Notes: generated by a model not told the origin, from the letters alone. Positions 44,101-52,714 are shown, counted from the stretch's first letter. The stretch: DNA of 64,000 bases from UBA6168 sp041741095 (GCA_041741095.1 JBGSKQ010000138.1:30986-94985); one strand, 5' to 3'. Translations and numbers: made by a program.

Positions 44101-45021
44101 CAAACACCAGTCGTAGATGTTCCAGGTGCGCAAAATCTTATAGCCGCCTCCGCAGATGCTGAAGGTCTCGTCGGTATAAGAAGAGGCCAGTTCGCAGAAG
44201 TTATTGGCACCTGGCACCACTGGATAGTCAAAACCATTGATGTCAATCGTTGGGTAGCCCGTAGCGGCCGGGCTGGTGTTCGGTATCGTCACGCCGCATT
44301 GCAGGTTCACATTGGGCGGGCACTCTGGCGTGTAAGTGATCAAAGAGACCCTCGCCAGGGTAATGGTCTGTGTGCAAGTGCTGGTATTGCCAAGGTTGTC
44401 GGTTCCTACCCAGGTACGGTTTACCAGGCCGGAGTAGCTGGTGCTGCAAGAGCCATTGTCAATGATGTCGGTATAGGCCACATTGTACATGGGCGAACAG
44501 TCGTCAATGTCGGGAGCTGGCACGTCGCCGCCATCGGTCGTTGGGCGGTGGTCAATGATACAAGGCAGCGTCATGTCGTCGCAGTTGAGCATTTCCGGGC
44601 CGAGCTTGTCCTCTATTTTCATGGTGCCCCAGCAGGAGTTGCCCGTTGGGTTTTCTTTCACCTGAAAAAGCAGGGTTTGGCCGATGTGCGTTTCGTTCAC
44701 CACGGGCGAAGTAGGGATGGGCACGCCTTGAAGCGTCATCACGGTCACTGTGAGCAGGTTTGGGCAGGTGTAGGGTTCCTCCAACACCATTGGCACCAGT
44801 ATTTCAAGCTCGCAATCGTCAATCGGTCCAGGTAATGATACGTTCACGTTGTCGTTACAAACAAGGGCGCACTGTGCAAAGCTTTGGCTGTTCAAGCCTG
44901 TGAACAACAGCAGAAACATCCACGCCGCCGCCCGCCCCAGGGCGCTGGCACTTCGGAACCTGCTTGTCGCTGTCCCACTGTAGTAAGATCGGATTTGTTT
45001 AGTAAACTCGAATTTTCTCAT
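41104..45021 (-). CDS. Giant T9SS surface protein 1: HYR-type repeats, dockerin- and cohesin-like modules
   Basis: 1305 residues. An extended 50-residue signal peptide ends SFAQC; about 850 residues of cysteine-rich HYR/Ig-like repeats follow (VEDTTPPTITCPAP, VDNTPPVAVCDEH, VQDKIDPTIVCPPN, VQDNIAPILTCPSD); then a carboxypeptidase-regulatory-like beta domain (NVSVGVSGNG); a dockerin-like helix with ADVNKSGTVTTLDVVELRKLIL; a cohesin-like beta domain (AGETFRIPFSAKNLSNLLGYQFALRFDP); and a type A T9SS sorting domain (YQNNPNPFRENTVIGF...RRMVRL). It is an adhesin-like surface protein. The second paralogue lies upstream in the same order. Confidence 0.9.
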   Translation of the reverse strand: MRKFEFTKQIRSYYSGTATSRFRSASALGRAAAWMFLLLFTGLNSQSFAQCALVCNDNVNVSLPGPIDDCELEILVPMVLEEPYTCPNLLTVTVMTLQGVPIPTSPVVNETHIGQTLLFQVKENPTGNSCWGTMKIEDKLGPEMLNCDDMTLPCIIDHRPTTDGGDVPAPDIDDCSPMYNVAYTDIIDNGSCSTSYSGLVNRTWVGTDNLGNTSTCTQTITLARVSLITYTPECPPNVNLQCGVTIPNTSPAATGYPTIDINGFDYPVVPGANNFCELASSYTDETFSICGGGYKILRTWNIYDWCLPTMTGTNPFTCIQVIKVEDTTPPTITCPAPIVQNAASSGCKASLTLPPAIVNDVCSNYSVKVLTPFGVVNGNGGQITNVPVGVHSISYVATDACGNLNSCTTTLTIVDNTPPVAVCDEHTTVSLTADGTAVVAATVFDDGSTDNCEIDHFEVSRMPSDCIPSGTPFDAFTTFTCCDVGETIMVSLKIFDNAGNVNTCMVEVDVQDKIDPTIVCPPNKTIECHEPIPAVTAPTYYDNCPGATWTHTESSNITSCGVGYIYRTYTVTDVGGRTASCTQSIHVVNSVPFNVSNIVWPLDYYTYECGPSLEPSDLPVGYDYPEVFEDACDMIAVTHTDQLLPTNPPACFKILRKWIVIDWCQYNPNVQNSPGYFEHTQVIKVQDNIAPILTCPSDTTFLSLDANCAYGIVTLPAIVADDCSDSFVWTVTIDYDSNGSIDFVGNTPNLSGNYPFGDNLVVVKAEDKCGNTATCSFTITVQDGKKPTPVCVNGLAVELMADPVNGGGMIQLTPQMFNQASFDNCTAPADLELALAPSFFDCDDVGTNVVLLYVTDEAGNQDYCETYVIIQDNMVICPDPIVATVGGNVSTAAGQGVANVSVGVSGNGPLTAPVVTAQSGQYQFFDLTLGYDYTFTPANNQNPSNGVTTYDLVLITRHILNVQPLDSPYKIIAADVNKSGTVTTLDVVELRKLILQIIPAFSNNTSWRFVDKHHTFPNPQNPFQPPFNEFYNVNDLSGNVNNVNFVAVKVGDVNGSAATNATGDDTQDRNFTDNLTFVVDEQRVQAGETFRIPFSAKNLSNLLGYQFALRFDPHAASLVNIEMGDLTNLTETNFGLTKLDEGIITTSWDNAKNTLHPDSDRENTILFTLIFNANTNISLSEMLQIADNTMSAEAYKLAENNDVNTMGIGLQFNDLSAIPGEFELYQNNPNPFRENTVIGFRLPESGKATLKVYDLSGNILKVVSREFDKGYNEIMFDKKDLGSSGVLFYELETPTHTATRRMVRL

Positions 45022-45127
45022 GGGATTGAAAATTGTTTAATAAAAAAGGTTAATGAGCAGTGTCGTTATATGGATGTTTGAATTTTGGCTATATGGAAAT
45101 TTGCTGGTTGATTTTGCAGCGGTCAAC

Positions 45128-45170
45128 AGCCGCTTGAAAACTGCCGACTGAGGACTGATGACTGTCAAAC
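45128..45170. repeat. CAGTCC-word repeat in the giant-gene leader
   Basis: CTGCCGACTGAGGACTGATGACTG, the complement of CAGTCATCAGTCCTCAGTCG, of the 20424/26052 family. Confidence 0.6.
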
Positions 45171-45261
45171 TGGAACCGGGGCGAGAACGGCACCGCTTGC
45201 ACGGCGCACGTTCTCTTGACCTGGCTCAATGAATGGTATCTTTTCAAAAGTTCATGGGATG

Positions 45262-45275
45262 TTCTCATAGTATGT
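45262..45275 (-). promoter_or_regulatory. 14-base motif shared by leaders of the two giant genes, copy 1
   Basis: The minus strand reads ACATACTATGAGAA, identical to 49999-50012. It lies 241 bases before this gene. Confidence 0.5.
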
Positions 45276-45503
45276 CCGTTCAGTACAGGGGCTTTCCCCT
45301 GCCAACGGTGAACTTGCTGATCCTTTTGTCTGGATACCGGGTTTGGGCAGACCGGATGTACTGGTTGTGTGTGTAAAGTGGTCAAAGTGTCGTAGAAATT
45401 TGGCTATAGAATCGTAGAGTTCTTACCGGTGCTGCCGATATGTACACGGGAATAGATTCAATAATTGATAAATAGAATTGGAGAGGGGAGGATGCACTGC
45501 TTT

Positions 45504-45560
45504 ATGGTTTCATTGCTTCATTGTCAATGGAACAATTAAGCCATTGAGTAGTGAAACCAT
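45504..45560. repeat. TTTCATTG-word repeat forming a hairpin after the second giant gene
   Basis: ATGGTTTCA and TGAAACCAT form outer arms, CAATGG and CCATTG inner arms. It may double as a terminator for the minus-strand gene ending at 45564. Confidence 0.55.
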
Positions 45561-45563
45561 GAA

Positions 45564-48500
45564 TCAATCGCTCACCATTTTGATGACCTGCCGCCGCTGG
45601 CCGTCGGCCACCAGTTCGCAAAAGAAGACGGATGACCTTGTTAGATCGCCTAAGTCAACTTCTACTGAATGGGTGCCTTCTTCGTAGCGGCCCTCATAGC
45701 TGCGTAGCAGTTTTCCATATACATCGTAGATGTGCAAGGCTGCTTCCGAGGCTTTGGGCAGGTAAAAGCGGACAGTCGTTGTTTGATAGAAAGGATTTGG
45801 AGTATTTTGAAAAAGAAGATATGAATCGCTTGCTGCTTTGGCGGCCCCGAATTCGAGCGCCACGCCGATTATTTCAAAATCTGCGTCCCTTGAAAACACT
45901 TCGCCCCTGTAAGCTTCTGCAGGAGTTATGTGTGAATTGACGGCCAAGGCTTCCGACAGTTTTCCATTGTTTTTTGAAATAAAACGCAAGCTGAACAAAA
46001 CCTCGTTTTCGGCGAGCGGTGCGCCTTTGGCATTGTCCCAGCTTACTGTCAAAGCGCCGTTTTCCGCCTGTACCGTACCAAAGTTGTTTTGGTTCAAAAC
46101 AGCCGCCACCACGCCGGCAAAGCCCAGCGCATTTTCATCAAAATCTAAAGTGAACTGGAAGCCGGCCAAGGCTTGGGAGGAAGCGGCCACGAAGGGTATG
46201 GCATATTCTTGTCCGGCAACCAGGTCAATATCTTGTGTTTTTAAAACAAAGTTTTCTTCAAAATTCCTGTCTTCGCTGCCGCTGCCGTCCAGGTTGGTCG
46301 GGTCGGCACTGGCATTCACGTCGCCCACTTTGATGCCGACGAAATCAAGGCTCCATTTGTTGGTTTCCAAATTTGTAATGGCGATGCTTTCAGGGAAGGC
46401 TGGCTGGAAGGGGTTCGCAGGGTTCGGGAACACATAATCAGAGCGCACAAAGCGCCAGGAAGTATTGTTGGAAAATGTCGTAGTTATATTCAAAATCAAT
46501 TTCCGTATCTCCACAATGTCGAGCGTGGTGACAGTGCCAGATTTGTTGGCGTCTGCGGCGATGATTTTATAAGGAGAATTCAGCGGTACCACGTTCAGCA
46601 CATGCCGTTGAATCAGCACGAGGTCGTAGGTGGTCACGCCATTCAGTGGTTTGGTATTATAGCTGGGTTTCACCGTATAGTTTTGTCCCAAGGGCAGTCC
46701 TGGGAAATTGTAGGTGCCATCTATACCTGTATAAACCGCCATGTTGATGCCGCCCGTCAGGCCGACGAGTTTTTGGCTCAATGGCTGGCTGCCTTCCATC
46801 GAAACTTTACCGGCAAGGAAGGCCGAATTTTGGTTGGGGCAAATATTGAAATTGTCCTGCACCACCACCGTTGTTTGGCAAAAAGCACTGTTGCCAGCCT
46901 GGTCGGTCACAGTAAGCGATACCGTTTTGCTGCCCAAATCCTGGCAGGTAAACGTATTCGGGCTTACCTGCAACACCAGGGTGTTGGTTGGCGAGCAATT
47001 ATCGAAACTGCCGTTGTTGATCATGCCCGGTGTCACCGTCACATTTCCGCCTTGTTGAATGGTCACGGAGATGCCGTTGTTGCAAACGGGGTTGGGGGCT
47101 TGGGTGTCCGTCAGGGTCACCTTCATCGTGCAGGAAGAGGTATTTCCACAACCGTCGGATACAGTATATGTGACGGTGTGCTGCCCTTTCGGATAAGTGC
47201 CGGAGGCTTTGCCGTTGCTGCTTTGGGCATAAGCCGAATTGTTTGTATAAGTGATTTGTTGGCTGCAATCGTCAACGGCCGGCAGCGGAATTTCCACCCA
47301 CATATTGCAACTGGTGTTCGTGATGCCGACCTGCATGTTGGCAGGGCAGGTGAGCATTGGTGCCACACTGTCCCGCACTTCAATTACTTGTGTTTTGTCC
47401 CAAAAACCTGCCCCGTTCGGGTCGTTCGGATGGTAGCTGCACCAGTCAATGATGGCCCATTTACGAATCAACTGGTAGCACGAAGGCTGAGCCGTGTAAA
47501 AGAAATAGTCCGTATGGGTAATCTGCAACTGTTCGCAGTCCGAGCCTGTCACCACTGGTTCGCCAGTGATGGACGGATCAGTGTCCGGTTGGCAGGCATA
47601 AAAAACCAAATCGTCGGGGAATGTGACCGTTATCGGTGTATTGTCTGAAATGGTGATGGCCTGCTGGCAAGTGGCCGTGTTGCCGTTCAGGTCGGTGGCG
47701 CTCCAGGTGCGGGTCACCGTACCGTTGCCGCAGTTGTTGATGTTGATGGCGTCGCTGTGCGAAGTGCTGGCCACGCTGCAATTGTCACTGGCATAAGGTT
47801 GGCCGGTGAGGGAAATATTGTTGTAATCGGTTCCACAATTGATGTTCACGTTGGCCGGGCAGATGATTTCAGGTTCGATTTGGTCAACTACCAGTGCATG
47901 GCTGGTACACTCGCTGCTTAGGCCGTTTACGTCCACTACCAGTAGTTTCACTTCTATGGAAGGCCCAATGTCGGAGCAGTCGAAAGACACAAAATCGTCG
48001 AAAGGCTCCCCGCTGCGGCTCACTTGCAGGTGGTCAATAGCGCAGTTGTCGTAGCTGCCGTTGTCAAATGTTTCAGCAAAAATGAGCGCCGTACCGTCTT
48101 CCTCCAGAAAAGCCCAAACTTGGTTGTCGCAAATGGCCGTCGGCTTTTTGCTGTCTGTCACGGTAACGGTTATCTGGCAGGAGGAGGTGTTGTTGCATCC
48201 ATCTTTGCCTGTATAAGTAACTTGGTAGGAACCGACTGGCACCGAATTGAAAGGCCCGTAGCCAGTTCCAAACTGCCAGGAAGTGGTAACAATTGCGCCA
48301 GAACAGGCATCTTCTGCCGTAGCCTGTGGCAAATAAACCTGCGCCGAGCAGGAACTGCCGTAGCTGTTGAAACTCACATTGGGCGGGCAAGTAACCACTG
48401 GCGGCGTGTTGTCCAGCACCTTTATTATTTGTGCAAAAACTTTAAATTCTTCTGTGCAAAGGTCAAAGGCCGACCAAGTGCGGATGATTTTCCTGGAGCC

Positions 48501-49367
48501 GCCACAGATAGGCACGCTCTGGTCATTATACGATATCGTCAGGTCGCAGTTGAAATTATTGTCCAATATAAAACTATCCACCATCGGGTGGCCTGTCAGG
48601 TCAAGGTCTGTCGGGTCGTCCGTGCCACATTCCAGGGCAGGTTTCACGACGCCATCCCTGTGGCCGGGGAAGGCCACCATTGCCAGTGTGGCTCTTTTGA
48701 AAAAGATATGCTGAATACAGGTGGTAGCATTGCCGCTTTCGTCAGTAGCTGTCCAACTGCGTTTGATGTAAGCTGTCACGATTTTGCCCGCTATAGTATC
48801 AAAGCAGGGGAAATCATGGAATACATCCACAAAAACGAGGTCAATACTGTCGGTTTCGCTGGCATTGTCGCCCACTTCCGGATAGCCCAGGGTATCGGGT
48901 TCGTCGGGTTGGTTGCACCAAATAAATAAGGTGTCGCCACAGTCAATGCTTGGCGGCAGGTTGTCTATCAATGTAATGTGGCTGGTGCAGGAATTGCCGC
49001 TGGCCGGGTGCAGAAGTGTGGCTGTGAGCGGCTCGCCGAGCAAGCTGGCATCCAGCGTAGTGCCGTACACGTTGCCCGCTGTATCCACTATACTAATGGT
49101 GAAATTGTTGGAACAGCCGGTCGAGCTTTGCAACAACGTGGGCGGATAAATGGTGGCTTGCCCATTGGCGTCCAAGGCCACGTTTACATTGCTTTTGCAA
49201 ACCAGGGCACACTGTGCGGAAATGTGGTTGGGAAAAGTAAAGGAAGTGAAAAGAAGCAGTGCCAGGGTAGTGAGTCCAAAACCGTTCATCTCTCTGCGGT
49301 GCTTTTTCAAGGAAAAAGGGGTTTGCCCACACAGGCCATCAGCGACCGATAGCTTGACAGTCCTCAT
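45564..49367 (-). CDS. Giant T9SS surface protein 2: paralogue of protein 1
   Basis: 1267 residues from the ATG at 49367 (MRTVKLSV...), giving a 52-residue extended signal ending ISAQC as in paralogue 1; the ATG at 49289 is an alternative that leaves a 26-residue signal. Then cysteine-rich HYR/Ig repeats (LDNTPPVVTCPPN, VTDSKKPTAICDNQ, VDQIEPEIICPAN, VRDSVAPMLTCPAN), a carboxypeptidase-regulatory-like domain (NFPGLPLGQNYTVKPSY), a dockerin-like helix ADANKSGTVTTLDIVEIRKLIL, a cohesin-like domain (AGQEYAIPFVAASSQALAGFQFTLDFD) and a type A T9SS domain (LLFQNTPNPFYQTTTVRFYL). Same order as paralogue 1, so a tandem duplication. Confidence 0.9.
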   Translation of the reverse strand: MRTVKLSVADGLCGQTPFSLKKHRREMNGFGLTTLALLLFTSFTFPNHISAQCALVCKSNVNVALDANGQATIYPPTLLQSSTGCSNNFTISIVDTAGNVYGTTLDASLLGEPLTATLLHPASGNSCTSHITLIDNLPPSIDCGDTLFIWCNQPDEPDTLGYPEVGDNASETDSIDLVFVDVFHDFPCFDTIAGKIVTAYIKRSWTATDESGNATTCIQHIFFKRATLAMVAFPGHRDGVVKPALECGTDDPTDLDLTGHPMVDSFILDNNFNCDLTISYNDQSVPICGGSRKIIRTWSAFDLCTEEFKVFAQIIKVLDNTPPVVTCPPNVSFNSYGSSCSAQVYLPQATAEDACSGAIVTTSWQFGTGYGPFNSVPVGSYQVTYTGKDGCNNTSSCQITVTVTDSKKPTAICDNQVWAFLEEDGTALIFAETFDNGSYDNCAIDHLQVSRSGEPFDDFVSFDCSDIGPSIEVKLLVVDVNGLSSECTSHALVVDQIEPEIICPANVNINCGTDYNNISLTGQPYASDNCSVASTSHSDAININNCGNGTVTRTWSATDLNGNTATCQQAITISDNTPITVTFPDDLVFYACQPDTDPSITGEPVVTGSDCEQLQITHTDYFFYTAQPSCYQLIRKWAIIDWCSYHPNDPNGAGFWDKTQVIEVRDSVAPMLTCPANMQVGITNTSCNMWVEIPLPAVDDCSQQITYTNNSAYAQSSNGKASGTYPKGQHTVTYTVSDGCGNTSSCTMKVTLTDTQAPNPVCNNGISVTIQQGGNVTVTPGMINNGSFDNCSPTNTLVLQVSPNTFTCQDLGSKTVSLTVTDQAGNSAFCQTTVVVQDNFNICPNQNSAFLAGKVSMEGSQPLSQKLVGLTGGINMAVYTGIDGTYNFPGLPLGQNYTVKPSYNTKPLNGVTTYDLVLIQRHVLNVVPLNSPYKIIAADANKSGTVTTLDIVEIRKLILNITTTFSNNTSWRFVRSDYVFPNPANPFQPAFPESIAITNLETNKWSLDFVGIKVGDVNASADPTNLDGSGSEDRNFEENFVLKTQDIDLVAGQEYAIPFVAASSQALAGFQFTLDFDENALGFAGVVAAVLNQNNFGTVQAENGALTVSWDNAKGAPLAENEVLFSLRFISKNNGKLSEALAVNSHITPAEAYRGEVFSRDADFEIIGVALEFGAAKAASDSYLLFQNTPNPFYQTTTVRFYLPKASEAALHIYDVYGKLLRSYEGRYEEGTHSVEVDLGDLTRSSVFFCELVADGQRRQVIKMVSD

Positions 49368-49998
49368 GAACATGAACCAACCGAACTGCCGGGGGGCTTG
49401 GGGGGTCGGCCACAATGCCCTGCGTGGAGCAAAACCAATTCCTTTTACCATGAGATTATAATTGTTAATAGCAGGTCCTTTTTTTGAGCTATTGGGAGCT
49501 GGCTTCTGGCAGTTGGCCATTGGCATAGCTTGCCCGTTCCGGTGTGCCACAAGTGGCTCCAGGCTCAATGTTTGGAATGCGTTGGCAGGCATCCGGCTGT
49601 CGAACTGATGACTGCGGATTGCCAACTAATCACGGTGTGTAAGGTTTTGCAGAAAGATGTAAAAAACGCTTGTTGCCGCCGGGCATGGCTACATTTAGCA
49701 CTGCATGTTGCAGCGGCAACGGATATGGCGCTCGGCGCATGGGCCGATGCTTAAGAATTGTAAATGGTCTTGAATTGTACCGCTCTTAATCGGCAGGCAG
49801 TGAAATTTGCAAAAGCATGAAAGCGGGAAATCCAGCGTCCAAAAGGATTGGAAATTTCCAATTTTTCATTTTCAAATTTCGGCCATGCCAAGGGCATTTA
49901 ACAAATAGAACGGAATTGTGTATTGGCGAGAAAGATCCAGGAATCCTGGGAAAAGGAAGTCTTTGAAGAGCAATTAAAGTAAGCTCGGTTTCCGGACT

Positions 49999-50012
49999 TT
50001 CTCATAGTATGT
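49999..50012 (-). promoter_or_regulatory. 14-base motif shared by leaders of the two giant genes, copy 2
   Basis: The minus strand reads ACATACTATGAGAA, as at 45262-45275; here 632 bases before the chosen start. Confidence 0.5.
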
Positions 50013-50163
50013 ACAGTGAATGTCAAGTGTTTAGTAAGGAATCTGAGGCAATTTTAGATTTGTATTTCTTTAATTTAAAAAATTGTGCCAAGTTTGATTT
50101 CTTGCCCCTATTGTTTTTATTAAAACAATTTTAGCTACAAGAATTGGCCTTTTTGTACAGCAA

Positions 50164-50206
50164 TAAATGAGAAAGGGAGCATGGGCCACAGCCGCATCCT
50201 CCCTTC
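50164..50206 (-). terminator. Terminator of the LytTR response regulator gene
   Basis: On the minus strand GGGAG pairs with CTCCC, ATG with CAT and GGC with GCC around TGTG, followed by TTTCTCATTTATT. One mismatch and one bulge. Confidence 0.55.
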
Positions 50207-50226
50207 AAAATTTATTTAAAGCTTGA

Positions 50227-50955
50227 TTAAAGCTTATTCTCATTTACTAAATCCAACAGTTCGTCCCGGTAATTTTTGCCGATGGGCAGGTGCTTGGCCT
50301 GGCCTTTTTCCATGACCTCTACCATATTGCCCAAAATGGCTTCCACTTTATCAATATTCACAATATAGGAACGGTGGATGCGGCGGAAATAGCGGGATGG
50401 CAATTTGTCTTCCAGGCTTTTCATGGTCTGGAGGGTAATGACACGCCCTTTTTCCGTGCGGATGATCACGTAGTCCTTTAGGCCCTCGATATAAAGCACT
50501 TCCGAAAACTTCACCTTGACGAATTTTTTGTCCGCTTTTACAAAAATGAAATCGCCAGCCTCGCCGATTTCCACTTCGTGGGCATTTTCCTTTCGCTTGA
50601 GTTCAATTTGTTCGATGGCCTTGTTGGAGGCTTTCATAAAACGCTCCAGCGAAATGGGTTTGAGCAAATAGTCGGTTGCGTTGAGTTCAAAGCCCTCAAT
50701 GGCATAGTTGGAATAAGCCGTGGTGAAGATGACCAATGGCGGATCGGTGAGGGTTTTTACAAAATCAATCCCTGTGAGCTGCGGCATCTGGATGTCGAGG
50801 AACATGAGGTCAATGTCGTTGTTTTTCAAAGCCTCGTTGGCCTCAAAGGCATTGGTACAGCGCTTGACCAAGTTCAGGTCGGGCATTTTTTCGATGTAGG
50901 TTTCCAGCACGTCGAGTGCCAAGGGTTCGTCGTCAACGATGATGGTATTTATCAT
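50227..50955 (-). CDS. LytTR-family response regulator
   Basis: 242 residues from the ATG at 50955. N-terminal receiver with IIVDDEPLAL and phospho-Asp54 in MFLDIQMPQLTG, Lys in YLLKPISLERF. C-terminal LytTR DNA-binding domain at about 140-242 (FVKVKFSEVLYIEGLKDYV, RRIHRSYIVNIDKVEAI). It pairs with the downstream-encoded sensor kinase (51020-52117) on the same strand; the kinase gene comes first in the transcript. Targets are unknown; the giant surface genes are next on the same strand but this is only proximity. Confidence 0.93.
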   Translation of the reverse strand: MINTIIVDDEPLALDVLETYIEKMPDLNLVKRCTNAFEANEALKNNDIDLMFLDIQMPQLTGIDFVKTLTDPPLVIFTTAYSNYAIEGFELNATDYLLKPISLERFMKASNKAIEQIELKRKENAHEVEIGEAGDFIFVKADKKFVKVKFSEVLYIEGLKDYVIIRTEKGRVITLQTMKSLEDKLPSRYFRRIHRSYIVNIDKVEAILGNMVEVMEKGQAKHLPIGKNYRDELLDLVNENKL

Positions 50956-50956
50956 T

Positions 50957-50995
50957 TTATGAATGATGAATGATGAATGATAAATGATGAACGGC
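50957..50995. repeat. ATGATGAA-word degenerate repeat between kinase and regulator
   Basis: ATGAATGATGAATGATGAAT and GATAAATGATGAACG words, within the kinase-regulator transcript leader. Family of 31424-31458. Confidence 0.65.
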
Positions 50996-51019
50996 GCCAT
51001 GCGCTGCATTCACAGTTTG

Positions 51020-52117
51020 TCATTCACCTGGGTTTAGCGTTAATTTCAGGTTTATGGCGTAGGTCTTGGGGTTGTCGTCAATGGCAAGTTTATAGCGGCC
51101 CGGGTAGAGCAGGTCGAGGCGGCGGCGCACATTGACCATGCCGATGCCGCCACTTCTGGGGTGCAGTGGTTTAGGCATGCTTTCGGGCTTGCTGTTTTCT
51201 ATAAACAAATCTATGCGGTTATCTTCTACCATGAGCCGGATGTGGACAAAACCTTTTGTGAGGTGGTGCCCCAAGCCATGTTTAAAACAGTTTTCGATAA
51301 AAGGGATGAACATGAGCGGTGCAATTTTTTGATCGCTGATGTTGCCCCGCACGTCGAAAACGATGTCCACGTGGCCGCCTTGGCGCAGTTTTTCAAGGTC
51401 GAGGTAGTTTTTGATGTAATTGACCTCCTTGCTCAGCGGCACCCATTTTTCGTTGCATTCGTAGAGCATGTAGCGCATCATCTCCGAGAGCTTCAGCACG
51501 ATGTCGGGGGCGATGTCCGATTTTTTCAGGGTGAGGGCGTAGAGGCTGTTCAAGGTGTTGAACAGGAAGTGCGGGTTGATTTGCGACTTCAAAAAACGGA
51601 GTTCAGACTGCATGGTTTCCGTTTGGATTTCCTGTTTTTCACGCATGTTTTTGTACCAATCGAGCGTGATTTTGATGACGGTGGAAGTACCGAGCACAAA
51701 AGCGTTGGGCAAAAACGACCAGTTGAGCGCACTGAGCAAGGTGGCTTGCATCTGCGGCACTTCCTCTGATTTTACGTACAACAACAGCGTTTCGATGGGC
51801 GAAATAATGATCACCACGAGCGCCAGAAAGCCCAGGTAATTGCCAAATTTCTTATTGGCCAGGTATTTTGGCACCAGCACATAGATGTTATAATAAACAG
51901 CAACGCCCAGCAAAATCAAACGGATGATGGTATTGCTAAGGGTATAGAAAAAGCCCATGTCCGTAAAAGCCATTTCTATCACGGAATAGATCGCCACCAT
52001 CCCCAGCCAGAACAGCGAGTGATAGACCGCCCTGTTGGTCAACAGGCGGAAAAGTCTTTGCCTTATTTGCTGCTTCAAGGTCATGTCTGGGTTTGCAGAT
52101 GTTGCTTCCATGCGCAT
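51020..52117 (-). CDS. LytS/YehU-type sensor histidine kinase
   Basis: 365 residues. Four membrane helices in the N-terminal half (at about 33-50, 58-80, 92-115, 128-150), then the His_kinase domain with His183 in SQINPHFLFNTLNSLYAL and an ATPase lobe (KIAPLMFIPFIENCFKHG, GGIGMVNVRRRL). It phosphorylates the adjacent LytTR regulator. It lacks a periplasmic sensor domain, so the signal is probably read in the membrane. ATG at 52117; the Met at 52111 is equivalent. Confidence 0.93.
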   Translation of the reverse strand: MRMEATSANPDMTLKQQIRQRLFRLLTNRAVYHSLFWLGMVAIYSVIEMAFTDMGFFYTLSNTIIRLILLGVAVYYNIYVLVPKYLANKKFGNYLGFLALVVIIISPIETLLLYVKSEEVPQMQATLLSALNWSFLPNAFVLGTSTVIKITLDWYKNMREKQEIQTETMQSELRFLKSQINPHFLFNTLNSLYALTLKKSDIAPDIVLKLSEMMRYMLYECNEKWVPLSKEVNYIKNYLDLEKLRQGGHVDIVFDVRGNISDQKIAPLMFIPFIENCFKHGLGHHLTKGFVHIRLMVEDNRIDLFIENSKPESMPKPLHPRSGGIGMVNVRRRLDLLYPGRYKLAIDDNPKTYAINLKLTLNPGE

Positions 52118-52235
52118 GAAAGGTCTGCATGGGCTGCAATGTTGAGGCTAAAAAGATGAAGGCAGGGAAAAATTTAGATAAACCAGCCCTTTCGCCCGAT
52201 TTGCTTTCCTGGCTGTGGCGAATTTCCTTTTTTCG

Positions 52236-52243
52236 TAGTTTTG
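52236..52243 (+). promoter_or_regulatory. -7 promoter element of queD
   Basis: TAGTTTTG fits TAnnTTTG, 60 bases before the queD start and after the divergent kinase start. Confidence 0.5.
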
Positions 52244-52303
52244 CGCCCCAAATTTAATAGCAGCGGCCAAATGGCCTGCTTCAATCGAATTCTGTCAACT
52301 GAA

Positions 52304-52714
52304 ATGGTTTATCTGACAAGAAGAGAACGGTTCAACGCTGCCCACAAGTTGTGGGTGGAAGCCTGGGGCGATGAGAAAAACCAGGTCATGTTTGGCAAGT
52401 GTGCCAACCGCAACTGGCATGGCCACAATTACGACCTGTTCGTGACGGTGAAAGGCAGCCCCGATCCCGTGACCGGTTTTGTCATGGACGTAAAACTGTT
52501 GAGCAAACTGATCAAGCAGTACATCGTTGACAAAGTGGACCATTCCAACCTCAACCTCGACGTGGACTTCATCCCGAAAGGGATGCAGCCGACCACGGAA
52601 AACCTGGCCATCCTTTTCTGGCAGCAACTGGCCCCGCACATCGAAGGTTGCAAACTGCACTGTATAAAGTTGTACGAGACGGAGAATATCTATGTGGAGT
52701 ATTTTGGAGAGTAG
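52304..52714 (+). CDS. queD: 6-carboxytetrahydropterin synthase QueD
   Basis: 136 residues from the ATG at 52304. Zinc ligands His14 (FNAAHKL), His39 and His41 (WHGHNYDLF), and catalytic Cys33 (GKCANRNWHGHNY) are present, with DHSNLNLDVD and PTTENLAI. It makes 6-carboxy-tetrahydropterin from dihydroneopterin triphosphate for queuosine. PTPS-like enzymes share the fold; the Cys and C-terminal motif favour QueD. No other queuosine genes are adjacent. Confidence 0.9.
   Translation: MVYLTRRERFNAAHKLWVEAWGDEKNQVMFGKCANRNWHGHNYDLFVTVKGSPDPVTGFVMDVKLLSKLIKQYIVDKVDHSNLNLDVDFIPKGMQPTTENLAILFWQQLAPHIEGCKLHCIKLYETENIYVEYFGE

Larger units (their letters stand above)
45022..45563. other. 542-base region between the two giant genes
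   Basis: No gene is supported. It holds the leader of the first giant gene with the 14-base motif at 45262-45275, CAGTCC words at 45128-45170, and a TTTCATTG-type hairpin at 45504-45560 just after the second giant gene. Confidence 0.6.
49368..50226. other. 859-base region upstream of the second giant gene
   Basis: No gene is supported. It holds the leader of the second giant gene, CAGTCC words (49596-49626), an 8-base inverted repeat GTTGCCGC/GCGGCAAC (49672-49722), the shared 14-base motif (49999-50012) and the terminator of the LytTR regulator (about 50164-50206). Its length is unusual for this tightly packed window. Confidence 0.6.

Noticed and set aside
43264..44835. Long open frame antisense to the first giant gene (523 codons)
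   Set aside because: It lies opposite a clear coding sequence with domain signatures; the shadow arises from codon bias, and its translation has no family pattern or signal peptide.
45089..45385. 98-codon frame between the giant genes
   Set aside because: It has no recognisable fold, includes a dispersed CAGTCC repeat and covers the shared leader motif.
46602..48929. Long open frames antisense to the second giant gene
   Set aside because: Same reason; the sense strand carries HYR, dockerin and T9SS modules.
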